A DNA stretch of 9,315 nt, taken from assembly GCA_045627045.1 (NCBI GenBank), contig JAZQMY010000013.1, positions 1-9,315 of the forward strand. Direction: 5' to 3'. The DNA comes from SIG351 sp045627045 (lineage in GTDB: Bacteria > Bacillota > Clostridia > HGM11327). Each line of letters begins with the position of its first letter. Position 1 is the stretch's first letter. The translations under genes were made by a program, and so were the position numbers. Of the stretch, positions 1 to 5,664 are shown in pieces. Below the pieces are notes generated by a model, which saw only the letters and a list, made by a program, of their open reading frames with translations, searched no databases and was not told where the DNA came from.

Positions 1-515
1 TGAATAGTTTCTGCATCATACCTGATTTGGTAAAGTTTTTGGAGCCATTCCGGTTGGTTATTAAAAGAGTCTTTCATTTGAAGTATTTTTCTTTTGCCAA
101 TACGTCTGTCAAAAATTGCGAACATTCTTTCTAATGGATTATCCGATGATATACTTTCGGAAATACTCTGATTCCGATATTTGGCAAGAGCGTCACAAAA
201 CTCATCATCCGTATATTCCGTTCTGTCATTGATCTTTATTGAAGTAATATTTTCCATAAAACCGGACCAATATTCTCCGATGCCATACGGCTTTTCGTAA
301 CCGCCTAATCCGTTCGCAATAAAATACGTATTGACTGTTTCCATAGAAAATCTTTTTTGAAGGTTATTATCAACGTATAACTCAAAAAGATGACATCCGT
401 CCATTCCGACGTACCGAGTGCAATTATATCTCACTCTACCTTTCAGACATTCTGCCAGCATCTCTTTTTCAAGGTACTTTCGCATACCGCTCCAAGAGCC
501 TTCATATTTTGACAC
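1..515 (-). CDS. SF0329-like uncharacterised protein, 3' end outside the window
   Basis: The open frame runs from a GTG at 515 through the left edge (171 codons seen, no stop). The GTG was chosen because a perfect GGAGG lies 7 bases upstream. An in-frame ATG at 590 would add 25 residues (MRGFCVAKSDARYRCG...) that do not look like a protein N-terminus and would bury the ribosome binding site. Visible features are an N-terminal basic helix with LKGRVRYNCTRYVG, a central aromatic-rich part (GGYEKPYGIGEYWSGF) and, near residues 125-150, DNPLERMFAIFDRRIGKR. This last motif resembles the conserved C-terminal block of the SF0329 family of small bacterial proteins as I remember it. No signal peptide, membrane segment or catalytic motif is evident, so no function is proposed. 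It is separated from the upstream oxidoreductase gene by 130 bases and is probably its own unit. The family name is from recall; the open frame itself is solid. Confidence 0.62.
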   Translation of the reverse strand, partial: MSKYEGSWSGMRKYLEKEMLAECLKGRVRYNCTRYVGMDGCHLFELYVDNNLQKRFSMETVNTYFIANGLGGYEKPYGIGEYWSGFMENITSIKINDRTEYTDDEFCDALAKYRNQSISESISSDNPLERMFAIFDRRIGKRKILQMKDSFNNQPEWLQKLYQIRYDAETI

Positions 516-563
516 GGTTGAACCTCCACAAATTCTGATTTGTCCACATCTATAACGAGCATC

Positions 564-584
564 GGATTTTGCCACACAAAATCC
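564..584. repeat. Perfect 8-bp inverted repeat with 5-base loop
   Basis: GGATTTTG (564-571) and CAAAATCC (577-584) are exact inverted copies around a 5-base centre. The element lies about 50 bases upstream of the GTG start of the SF0329-like gene. No T-run follows on the minus strand, so it is not an intrinsic terminator. It could be an operator or a leader hairpin. The rest of the 516-645 gap holds no ORF, and I see no convincing promoter or terminator in it. Confidence 0.4.
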
Positions 585-645
585 ACGCATAGAAAAACAT
601 CCTTATTGCACGCCGACTAAAGCGGGGAGCATTTGCTTTTTAATA

Positions 646-1641
646 TTATTTATCGCTCGGGTAGAGGATACCTGTTTTCATTCGGATATCGTACATTATT
701 CTGCTCACTGAAAGCATGACCGAAGTGCATCGCTCATATTCCTTACGGTACTTTTCAGGCTCATTTATATATGAAGCAAAATCGTATGCTTCGTAAGACA
801 TAAGCTTCGGCTTCGGCTCGCTTGTGAAGAGAAGTTCCGGCTCACTTTTGTTTGCTCTGAAAACAATATTGTCGAGCTGTGATATCGAATCAACTGTGAC
901 ACAGCCTGCATCTCCGACAAACTGCGACGGAGCAAGCCCCTGACAAAGCTTTGAATAATTCAGCGAAACGGTAAAGCCGTTATAGCCGAGAATTACAGAG
1001 CCTGTGCCGTCAACTCCCGATGAAAGAAGACACGATGAAGCACTCACGGATGAAGGCTCACCGAAAAAATATATTGCAGGGTAAATGCAGTATACTCCCA
1101 GATCGAGAAGCGCGCCAGTTTCGCATTCCGGATTGAAAATATTCGGTAGCTCACCTCTCATGAAGGCATCGTAGCGTGAAGATCTCTGACAGAAATTGAT
1201 CGATGCGTGTCTGAGAATTCCCGTGCGGCCGATGGCTTCTTCAAGAATGTGCCTCTGGGGAAAATGCATGAACATAAGGGCTTCAATGAAAATGAGACCG
1301 TTCTTTTCTGCAAGCGTCACAAGCTCTTCGACTTCCTCGGGATGAGCTGAAACGGATTTTTCACAGATGACGTGCTTTCCTGCATTCAGGAGAATCTTTG
1401 CCTGATCGAAGTGAAATTTATTCGGCGATGCAACGTAAACTGCATCAACATCGGATGATGCAAGCTCTTCCAGAGAGCAGAAGACGGGAACGTTTCCTCT
1501 TTCGGCAGAGAAACTTTCACCGTTTTTGCGGTCTCTTGAATATACTGCGCAAAGCTGCATTGCGTCATTGAGCTTTGTGCCCTCAATGAACTGCTGTGTG
1601 ATAAGGCTTGTTCCTATTGTGGCGTATTTTATTGTTTTCAT
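646..1641 (-). CDS. Gfo/Idh/MocA family NAD(P)-dependent oxidoreductase
   Basis: This 331-residue protein has the family's usual length. It should oxidise or reduce a sugar, inositol-like or related hydroxyl group with NAD(P) in the cytoplasm. The N-terminal Rossmann strand and turn read YATIGTSLITQQFIEG (6-21), the GTS-x-IT variant of the dinucleotide loop. ASPNKFH (71-77) and AGKHVICEKS (87-96) follow, the latter containing the family's EK-P/S motif with catalytic Lys95. The C-terminal alpha/beta half contains GALLDLGVYCIYP (176-188). I chose the ATG at 1641 rather than one ten codons upstream because GAGGA sits just before it. Its ATGA overlaps the stop of the hydrolase gene, a sign of translational coupling. 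It is the last gene of the aldo/keto reductase operon, and its TAA (648-646) is followed by no clear terminator. The substrate cannot be read from the sequence. Confidence 0.88.
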   Translation of the reverse strand: MKTIKYATIGTSLITQQFIEGTKLNDAMQLCAVYSRDRKNGESFSAERGNVPVFCSLEELASSDVDAVYVASPNKFHFDQAKILLNAGKHVICEKSVSAHPEEVEELVTLAEKNGLIFIEALMFMHFPQRHILEEAIGRTGILRHASINFCQRSSRYDAFMRGELPNIFNPECETGALLDLGVYCIYPAIYFFGEPSSVSASSCLLSSGVDGTGSVILGYNGFTVSLNYSKLCQGLAPSQFVGDAGCVTVDSISQLDNIVFRANKSEPELLFTSEPKPKLMSYEAYDFASYINEPEKYRKEYERCTSVMLSVSRIMYDIRMKTGILYPSDK

Positions 1642-2651
1642 TTGTTCCTCATTTTGTGGATGACAGGCCATGTGATGTCGGCGTAGAATCTGTGACCTTC
1701 GGGTCCGATAACGTGCGCACAGTGATCTTCAATGCCGTAAGCCTTGTAAGCTTCCTTTGCAACGGCAAATACCTTCTTTGCCGGCTCGATAGGGAATATT
1801 CTGTCTTTTTCACCGCTTACTACAACGAGGTCTCTCGGTGCGGTGAGCGCAAGAACTTCGCCCATATCAAAGAAATTGGCGATATTCGGAATATAATTGC
1901 AGGCGCAGTGAGGCATCGCACCAATGGAGGCAGAATAAGTGGAAACTGCGCATGACGGAACCGCACCCTTCAGACGTGTTTCAAGAGCGCCTGCATATAC
2001 AGAGCAGGTGCCTCCGCCTGAATTGCCCATTACATATATGTCCTTCACGTCGCAGAATTCGGCAAACGTTGACTCGATCGTGTCAATACAGCGCATTACA
2101 TCCCACACTCTTTCGGCAATAGTTGTTCTACCGATAAGAAGGTTTGTAAGTGTTGGGTATTCGCAGGAAGGTGCACCATCTGAATTCGTGCTTGTTTCAC
2201 CCATATAACGCTGCTCAAGTGCTATTGCGCAGAAGCCCTCCCTGACTGTGCGGATGGCAAAATCTCTGTCGCCTGAAATTGCTTCGCCTTCGTATTTCGT
2301 TCTCCCGAGGGAGATGTGCATTCCTTTGGAGTGTCCCTGAAGGCAGATGAATGTGGTCTTCGGGCAGGTGGTGCCGTTCGGTATGAGAAGATGGCACGGA
2401 ACGTAATATCCCGGCTCACTCTGGAATTTGAAGCGGATTTCTCTGAAGTCATCGTGCTTTTCATCAAATTCGATTATGACGTCCTTTTCTGTAGGCACCA
2501 TTTTGTTAAGACCGATGAGCTCAGTGAGCTTTTTGCGGGCACGCTCCTGCCACTGCTGAACAGGCTCTTTTTTGTCCCACGCCATTGACGGCTTGCTGTG
2601 TGCTGCAACGATGTCTATAATATTATTGTATGGCTTATCGTATTTTATCAT
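1638..2651 (-). CDS. Alpha/beta hydrolase, acetylxylan-esterase-like
   Basis: A 337-residue alpha/beta-hydrolase-fold protein, probably a cytoplasmic esterase or deacetylase of the acetylxylan esterase/dienelactone-hydrolase-like group (Abhydrolase_7 type). The catalytic triad can be placed as Ser211 in the elbow GNSGGG (209-214), Asp283 in GEKDRIFP and His320 in GPEGHRFY. Other family-like blocks are LQGHSKGMHISLGR (104-117), ALEQRYMGE (144-152) and RVWDVMRCID (181-190). No signal peptide is present. The ATG at 2651 was chosen. A longer frame from 2735 would overlap the end of the reductase gene and adds 28 residues with no family resemblance. The ribosome binding site here is weak (AGGA about 14 bases upstream), so expression may depend on coupling to the gene before it, 55 bases away. 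The stop overlaps the next ATG. Fold and triad are seen; the substrate (acetylated sugar or similar ester) is inferred. Confidence 0.85.
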   Translation of the reverse strand: MIKYDKPYNNIIDIVAAHSKPSMAWDKKEPVQQWQERARKKLTELIGLNKMVPTEKDVIIEFDEKHDDFREIRFKFQSEPGYYVPCHLLIPNGTTCPKTTFICLQGHSKGMHISLGRTKYEGEAISGDRDFAIRTVREGFCAIALEQRYMGETSTNSDGAPSCEYPTLTNLLIGRTTIAERVWDVMRCIDTIESTFAEFCDVKDIYVMGNSGGGTCSVYAGALETRLKGAVPSCAVSTYSASIGAMPHCACNYIPNIANFFDMGEVLALTAPRDLVVVSGEKDRIFPIEPAKKVFAVAKEAYKAYGIEDHCAHVIGPEGHRFYADITWPVIHKMRNK

Positions 2652-2706
2652 ATGTAACTTACTTATCCTTTCGAAATAAAATAAATTCTTTTTTATATCG
2701 TGTTTA

Positions 2707-3558
2707 TCAGAACGGCGGATTATCGGGATCGGCAACCACTCTTCCGAGTGTTTTCAGCTCGTCAAGGAGCCGCATATCCTCATCGTCAAGCGAGAATGAA
2801 AAAATATCCCTGTTCTGGGCAATTCTTTCCGGGTGACATGACTTCGGGATAGGTATATACCCCATATCAACACTCCAGCGCAGGCAAACCTGTGCTTCGG
2901 AACAATTATGCTTCTCCGCAACATAACGAAGCTGGGGCGTTGTGAAGGCGTTACACCGTGTGAGCGGAGAATACGCCTCTATTGCCATGCCGAACTGCCT
3001 TGCATATTCTACTGCATCATCCTGGCGGCACTGCGGACTCAGCTCAAGCTGAAGCACCATGGGCAGAATGTGCGCATTATCGATCAGCGGCGCAAGATGG
3101 TGCGGCAGGAAGTTTGAAACGCCTATTGCTTTTATGAGACCGTCATTGTAAAGCGTTTCAAATGCTCTCCACGTTTCGTTGTTCAGCTCAATATAGTCAT
3201 CAAAATGCTTTTTTGAGCGGGGCCAGTGGATGAGATAGAGGTCGATATAGTCAAGATCAAGAAACGCAAGAGATTTTCTGAAGGCCTCGATGGTTTCATC
3301 GTAGCCTTTGGAGCTGTTCCAAAGCTTGTCGGTAACAAAAAGCTCTTTTCTGTCGATCCCCGATTCCTTTATTGCTCTTCCGACACTTTTTTCGTTACGG
3401 TATGCGGTTGCGGTATCAATGAGCCTGCATCCGCAGCTTATTGCGGCTTTTACGGACTGAACGCATTCCTCTTCAAGAAGCTTCCATGTGCCGAAGCCTG
3501 TTGCGGGAATTCCGACACCGTTTGATAGAATATATTTATCGTCTGCTGAGCTGATCAT
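2707..3558 (-). CDS. Aldo/keto reductase (AKR5-like)
   Basis: This 283-residue TIM-barrel aldo/keto reductase reduces aldehydes or ketones with NADPH in the cytoplasm. All four catalytic residues are in family positions: Asp48 and Tyr53 in DTATAYRNE, Lys78 in TDKLW and His111 in LIHWP. GVSNF follows, and near the C-terminus is the cofactor-binding stretch IPIPKS with R/N in HPERIAQN. The ending GRVVADPDNPPF matches the usual C-terminus of 2,5-diketo-gluconate-reductase-like members. The ATG at 3558 follows a full AGGAGGT (3570-3564), and a strong promoter lies just upstream, so this is the first gene of a three-gene unit with the esterase and the Gfo/Idh/MocA oxidoreductase. Two reductases flanking an esterase suggests processing of acylated carbonyl or sugar compounds, but that is inference. 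Confidence 0.9.
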   Translation of the reverse strand: MISSADDKYILSNGVGIPATGFGTWKLLEEECVQSVKAAISCGCRLIDTATAYRNEKSVGRAIKESGIDRKELFVTDKLWNSSKGYDETIEAFRKSLAFLDLDYIDLYLIHWPRSKKHFDDYIELNNETWRAFETLYNDGLIKAIGVSNFLPHHLAPLIDNAHILPMVLQLELSPQCRQDDAVEYARQFGMAIEAYSPLTRCNAFTTPQLRYVAEKHNCSEAQVCLRWSVDMGYIPIPKSCHPERIAQNRDIFSFSLDDEDMRLLDELKTLGRVVADPDNPPF

Positions 3559-3581
3559 AAAGTACCTCCTGTAATAATACT

Positions 3582-3610
3582 ATTTTATCACAAAGAGCTA
3601 TTTTTCGCAA
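3582..3610 (-). promoter_or_regulatory. Sigma-A-type promoter of the aldo/keto reductase operon
   Basis: On the minus strand, TTGCGA (3610-3605) is separated by exactly 17 bases from TAAAAT (3587-3582). TG one base before the -10 makes it an extended -10. It lies 23 bases upstream of the reductase ATG and directly after the kinase terminator. Confidence 0.7.
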
Positions 3611-3611
3611 C

Positions 3612-3644
3612 AAAAAAATCCCGTAAAGCCAAAAAGCCACGGGA
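3612..3644 (-). terminator. Intrinsic terminator after the histidine kinase gene
   Basis: On the minus strand TCCCGT (3644-3639) pairs with ACGGGA (3624-3619) across a 14-base loop, followed at once by seven T (3618-3612). It begins 7 bases after the kinase stop codon. The 6-bp stem is GC-rich but short. Confidence 0.65.
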
Positions 3645-3650
3645 AAATAA

Positions 3651-4334
3651 TCAATCCTGCGAAAGCTCGAAGCTGAAAGTTGTTCCTTTGCTTTCAACGG
3701 AAGAAACCTGTATTTCTTCATTGTGGAGAAGAAGCGCTCTTTTTACAAACGGCAGACCGAGGCCGTGACCAGAATAGCCTGTGGAACAGTCTGTCTGGAA
3801 GAAGTCATCCCAGATATGCGGAAGCGCCTCGGGAGAAATCCCCCTGCCGTTATCCTTAAATGTAAATCTGACCTTGCCGCCAAGTTTTTTCACCGTAATT
3901 ACGAGTGAACCGTTTTCCTTGCCGTATTTTACGGCATTGTCTATCAGGTTAATGAAGACGTGAGAGATCAGCTTTTTATCAGCACGGACAAACTCGACTT
4001 CATTTTCAAACAGAATTTCGGGCGTGATGTTTTTTGCTTCTATGGCAGGGAGCTTTTCAATCAGGGACAGACGGATAAGCTCATTTGCATCAAAGCGTTC
4101 TTCTTTGATTGAGTATTCCGAGCTGTAAAGTTTTGCCAGAGCCATGATGTCTTCCACGAGTAGTGCGGCTCTTTCTGCTTCTGATGCGGCAATGTCAAGA
4201 TATTTATTCCTGTCTGCATCATTGTCCGAATCCTTTGCGGCACAGATGTATCCTCTCACAGAGGTCAGGGGAGAGCGCAGCTCATGAGTAATGAGGGATA
4301 ATGCCTCAGGTGTTAATGTCGTATCTTTTTCCAT
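3651..4334 (-). CDS. Short sensorless histidine kinase (HisKA + HATPase_c)
   Basis: A 227-residue kinase consisting of the transmitter only. The H-box SLITHELRSPLTS carries the phosphorylated His17. The N-box INLIDNAVKYG (128-138) has Asn133, the G1 box is DNGRGI (161-166), a family-like IWDDFFQTD follows, and the G2 box is GHGLGL (189-194). It has no membrane segment, HAMP, PAS or other input domain, whereas membrane-bound partners of PhoB-like regulators usually have about 150-300 more residues before the H-box. The start is fixed at 4334: the in-frame TGA two codons upstream rules out extension, and no Shine-Dalgarno motif is visible. It follows the response regulator gene by 46 bases, with a terminator-like hairpin in the gap, so it may be made at lower levels than the regulator. 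It probably phosphorylates that regulator. How it senses a signal (a partner protein, or none) cannot be told. Confidence 0.88.
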   Translation of the reverse strand: MEKDTTLTPEALSLITHELRSPLTSVRGYICAAKDSDNDADRNKYLDIAASEAERAALLVEDIMALAKLYSSEYSIKEERFDANELIRLSLIEKLPAIEAKNITPEILFENEVEFVRADKKLISHVFINLIDNAVKYGKENGSLVITVKKLGGKVRFTFKDNGRGISPEALPHIWDDFFQTDCSTGYSGHGLGLPFVKRALLLHNEEIQVSSVESKGTTFSFELSQD

Positions 4335-4344
4335 AATTCAGGGT

Positions 4345-4376
4345 AAAATAAAAAGCATGGAATACTCCGTGCTTTT
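4345..4376 (-). terminator. Terminator-like hairpin between regulator and kinase genes
   Basis: On the minus strand AAAAGCACGGA (4376-4366) and TCCATGCTTTT (4361-4351) form an 11-bp stem with one C-A mismatch and a 4-base loop, running into a TTTTTATTTT tract. It lies wholly between the response regulator stop and the kinase ATG. It probably acts as a partial terminator or mRNA 3' stabiliser rather than a full stop, because the kinase has no other obvious promoter. Confidence 0.55.
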
Positions 4377-4380
4377 GAGT

Positions 4381-5076
4381 TCATTGTTGTTGCTTGACTT
4401 CGAATTTGTAGCCGATGCCCCAAACGGTTTTGAGAGCCCACGTTCTGTTGGGGTTGTCTGTATCACCGAGCTTGGCACGGATACGCTTCATGTGTACGTC
4501 TATTGTTCTTGTTTCACCAAAGTAATCAAAGCCCCAAACGTTTTCAAGAAGTTGCTCTCTTGAGAAAACCTTATTCGGGTTCGACGCGAGGAAGAACAGC
4601 AAAGCAATTTCCTTCGGCGGGAATTCATAAGCAGTGCCCTTGTAGATTACCTTATAATTATCCATCTCGATTACGAGATCGGGATATGCGATAACCTTTG
4701 CATCCTTGCTCTTGATCCTGCGGGTATTTGCTTTGATCCTTGAAATAAGAATTTTAGGCTCAAAAGGCTTGATAATGTAATCATCCGCACCCATATCGAG
4801 CCCGGAAACTACGTCAAATGTTTCTCCCTTTGCGGTAAGCATAATGATCGGAACGGTTGAAAACTCACGGATTCGTCTGCATGTTTCCCATCCGTCCATC
4901 TGAGGCATAAGGATATCGAGAATGACGATATCGGGAACAAAACGGTTGAATTCCTGAATAGCGATGATTCCGTTTGCACAGCACGTTGTCAGCCAGCCTT
5001 CTTTTTCGGCGTATAATCTGACGAGCTGAGCAATATTGCTGTCATCATCAACAATCATGACCTTGAGCTTGTCCAT
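4381..5076 (-). CDS. OmpR/PhoB-family response regulator
   Basis: A 231-residue two-domain DNA-binding regulator. The receiver domain (about 1-120) has the acidic pocket VDDD (9-12), phospho-acceptor Asp54 in LDILMPQMDGWE, switch Thr81 in MLTAKGE and Lys103 in IKPFEP. The C-terminal winged helix (about 130-228) has the typical FPPKEIALLFFLASNPNKVFSR, TIDVHMKRIRAKLG and TVWGIGYKFE blocks. The ATG at 5076 is preceded by GAGGAGG with a 6-base gap. It is the first gene of a two-component pair with the short kinase downstream. Its upstream region holds a perfect -10 hexamer and an 11-base-spaced direct repeat of the kind this family binds, so it may control its own expression. The target pathway cannot be read from the sequence; PhoP, VicR-like or antibiotic-response roles would all fit. 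Confidence 0.93.
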   Translation of the reverse strand: MDKLKVMIVDDDSNIAQLVRLYAEKEGWLTTCCANGIIAIQEFNRFVPDIVILDILMPQMDGWETCRRIREFSTVPIIMLTAKGETFDVVSGLDMGADDYIIKPFEPKILISRIKANTRRIKSKDAKVIAYPDLVIEMDNYKVIYKGTAYEFPPKEIALLFFLASNPNKVFSREQLLENVWGFDYFGETRTIDVHMKRIRAKLGDTDNPNRTWALKTVWGIGYKFEVKQQQ

Positions 5077-5116
5077 AGCTTTCCTCCTCTTCAGACAGAA
5101 TAGTTAATATATATAG

Positions 5117-5148
5117 ATTATATTTCCGCTGGGTGAAAATTCTGTGAA
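5117..5148 (-). promoter_or_regulatory. Response regulator promoter with PhoB-like direct repeat
   Basis: On the minus strand TTCACA (5148-5143) and TTCACC (5137-5132) are direct repeats with an 11-base period, close to a helical turn. They end 9 bases before a perfect TATAAT (5122-5117). There is no good -35 hexamer, which is typical of promoters that need an activator bound over the -35. OmpR/PhoB regulators bind such repeats, so autoregulation is plausible but inferred. Confidence 0.42.
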
Positions 5149-5208
5149 GAATATAGTTTTTTTTACAAAAAATCGCTACAAACCTCCTAGAAATTTCCGT
5201 GAGTTGAT

Positions 5209-5243
5209 AAAAAGCCTGCATAACTTAACGGTTATACAGGCTT
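5209..5243 (-). terminator. Strong intrinsic terminator of rpsT
   Basis: On the minus strand AAGCCTGTATAAC (5243-5231) pairs with GTTATGCAGGCTT (5224-5212), 13 pairs with one U-G wobble, around a 6-base loop. The T-run TTTTT (5213-5209) partly overlaps the stem. It starts 18 bases after the rpsT stop. Confidence 0.88.
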
Positions 5244-5261
5244 ATAATATCTCCGGATCCA

Positions 5262-5525
5262 TTATGCCATTCCGTTCAATTTAGCGTAAAAAATAGCTTT
5301 TCTTCTGTTTGCTGCGTTCTTGTGAACAACACGCTTGCTTGCAGCCATATCCCACTTCTTAACTGCGATAGGATAGAGCTCCTGAGCAGCTGCCTTGTCA
5401 CCAGCGGCTACAGCGTTCTCAAACTTCTTAGTAGCTGTCTTTACATCTGACATGATAACTCTGTTGTGAAGATTGCGCTTTACGCTCTGAATAGCTCTCT
5501 TCTTTGCTGATTTGATATTTGCCAA
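5262..5525 (-). CDS. rpsT: 30S ribosomal protein S20
   Basis: This 87-residue, lysine- and alanine-rich helical protein matches S20 throughout: MANIKSAKKRAIQS at the N-terminus, RNLHNRVIMSDVKTATKKF in the middle and KRVVHKNAANRRKA near the end. S20 binds 16S rRNA early in small-subunit assembly and is the usual length here. The start is TTG at 5525, preceded by AGGAGG nine bases away. An in-frame TGA nine bases upstream excludes any earlier start. S20 of Escherichia coli also starts with UUG, linked there to autogenous control, so the codon choice may matter for regulation. The gene is monocistronic, with its own near-consensus promoter and a strong terminator. Confidence 0.98.
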   Translation of the reverse strand: MANIKSAKKRAIQSVKRNLHNRVIMSDVKTATKKFENAVAAGDKAAAQELYPIAVKKWDMAASKRVVHKNAANRRKAIFYAKLNGMA

Positions 5526-5555
5526 AGTATTTCACCTCCTACGATTAACATATGA

Positions 5556-5584
5556 ATTATACTACAATATTTAAAATAATGCAA
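5556..5584 (-). promoter_or_regulatory. rpsT promoter
   Basis: On the minus strand TTGCAT (5584-5579) is followed after exactly 17 bases by a perfect TATAAT (5561-5556). The -10 lies 30 bases upstream of the rpsT start, leaving a short leader with AGGAGG. The gap above it (5585-5664) is A/T-rich and holds no ORF. Confidence 0.8.
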
Positions 5585-5664
5585 GTCCTTTTTTTGATTT
5601 TTACAGAAAAAACAGTAAAAAAACCTGAAAAAATATGTTTTGCCGTCCTGCCTGCAAAAGATAT

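Noticed and set aside
516..590. In-frame ATG at 590 as start for the SF0329-like gene
   Set aside because: It would translate the perfect GGAGG motif and the inverted repeat and gives an unlikely cysteine- and arginine-rich N-terminus; GTG at 515 has ideal ribosome binding site spacing.
600..645. Terminator after the Gfo/Idh/MocA gene
   Set aside because: GC-rich segments are present but do not form a convincing stem and no T-run follows on the minus strand.
1608..2588. Plus-strand open frames opposite the esterase and oxidoreductase genes
   Set aside because: They lie antisense to genes with clear catalytic motifs, have no ribosome binding site and no recognisable protein features; the same applies to plus-strand frames at 3226-3525, 6056-6517 and 8508-8952.
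2652..2735. Longer start for the alpha/beta hydrolase at 2735
   Set aside because: It would overlap the reductase C-terminal codons and adds 28 residues without family resemblance or a ribosome binding site; the ATG at 2651 fits better.
5181..5190. AGGAGG on the minus strand in the rpsT-regulator gap, suggesting a leader peptide
   Set aside because: No start codon with a usable frame follows at suitable spacing; the nearest TTG is directly followed by TAG. It lies between the rpsT terminator and the regulator promoter, so it is probably not transcribed.
5600..5660. Possible terminator after the S41 protease gene (TTTTGC...GCAAAA with later T-runs)
   Set aside because: The stem is only 6 weak pairs with a 10-base loop, and the T-run is not adjacent; the T-rich tracts here may just be promoter upstream sequence for rpsT.
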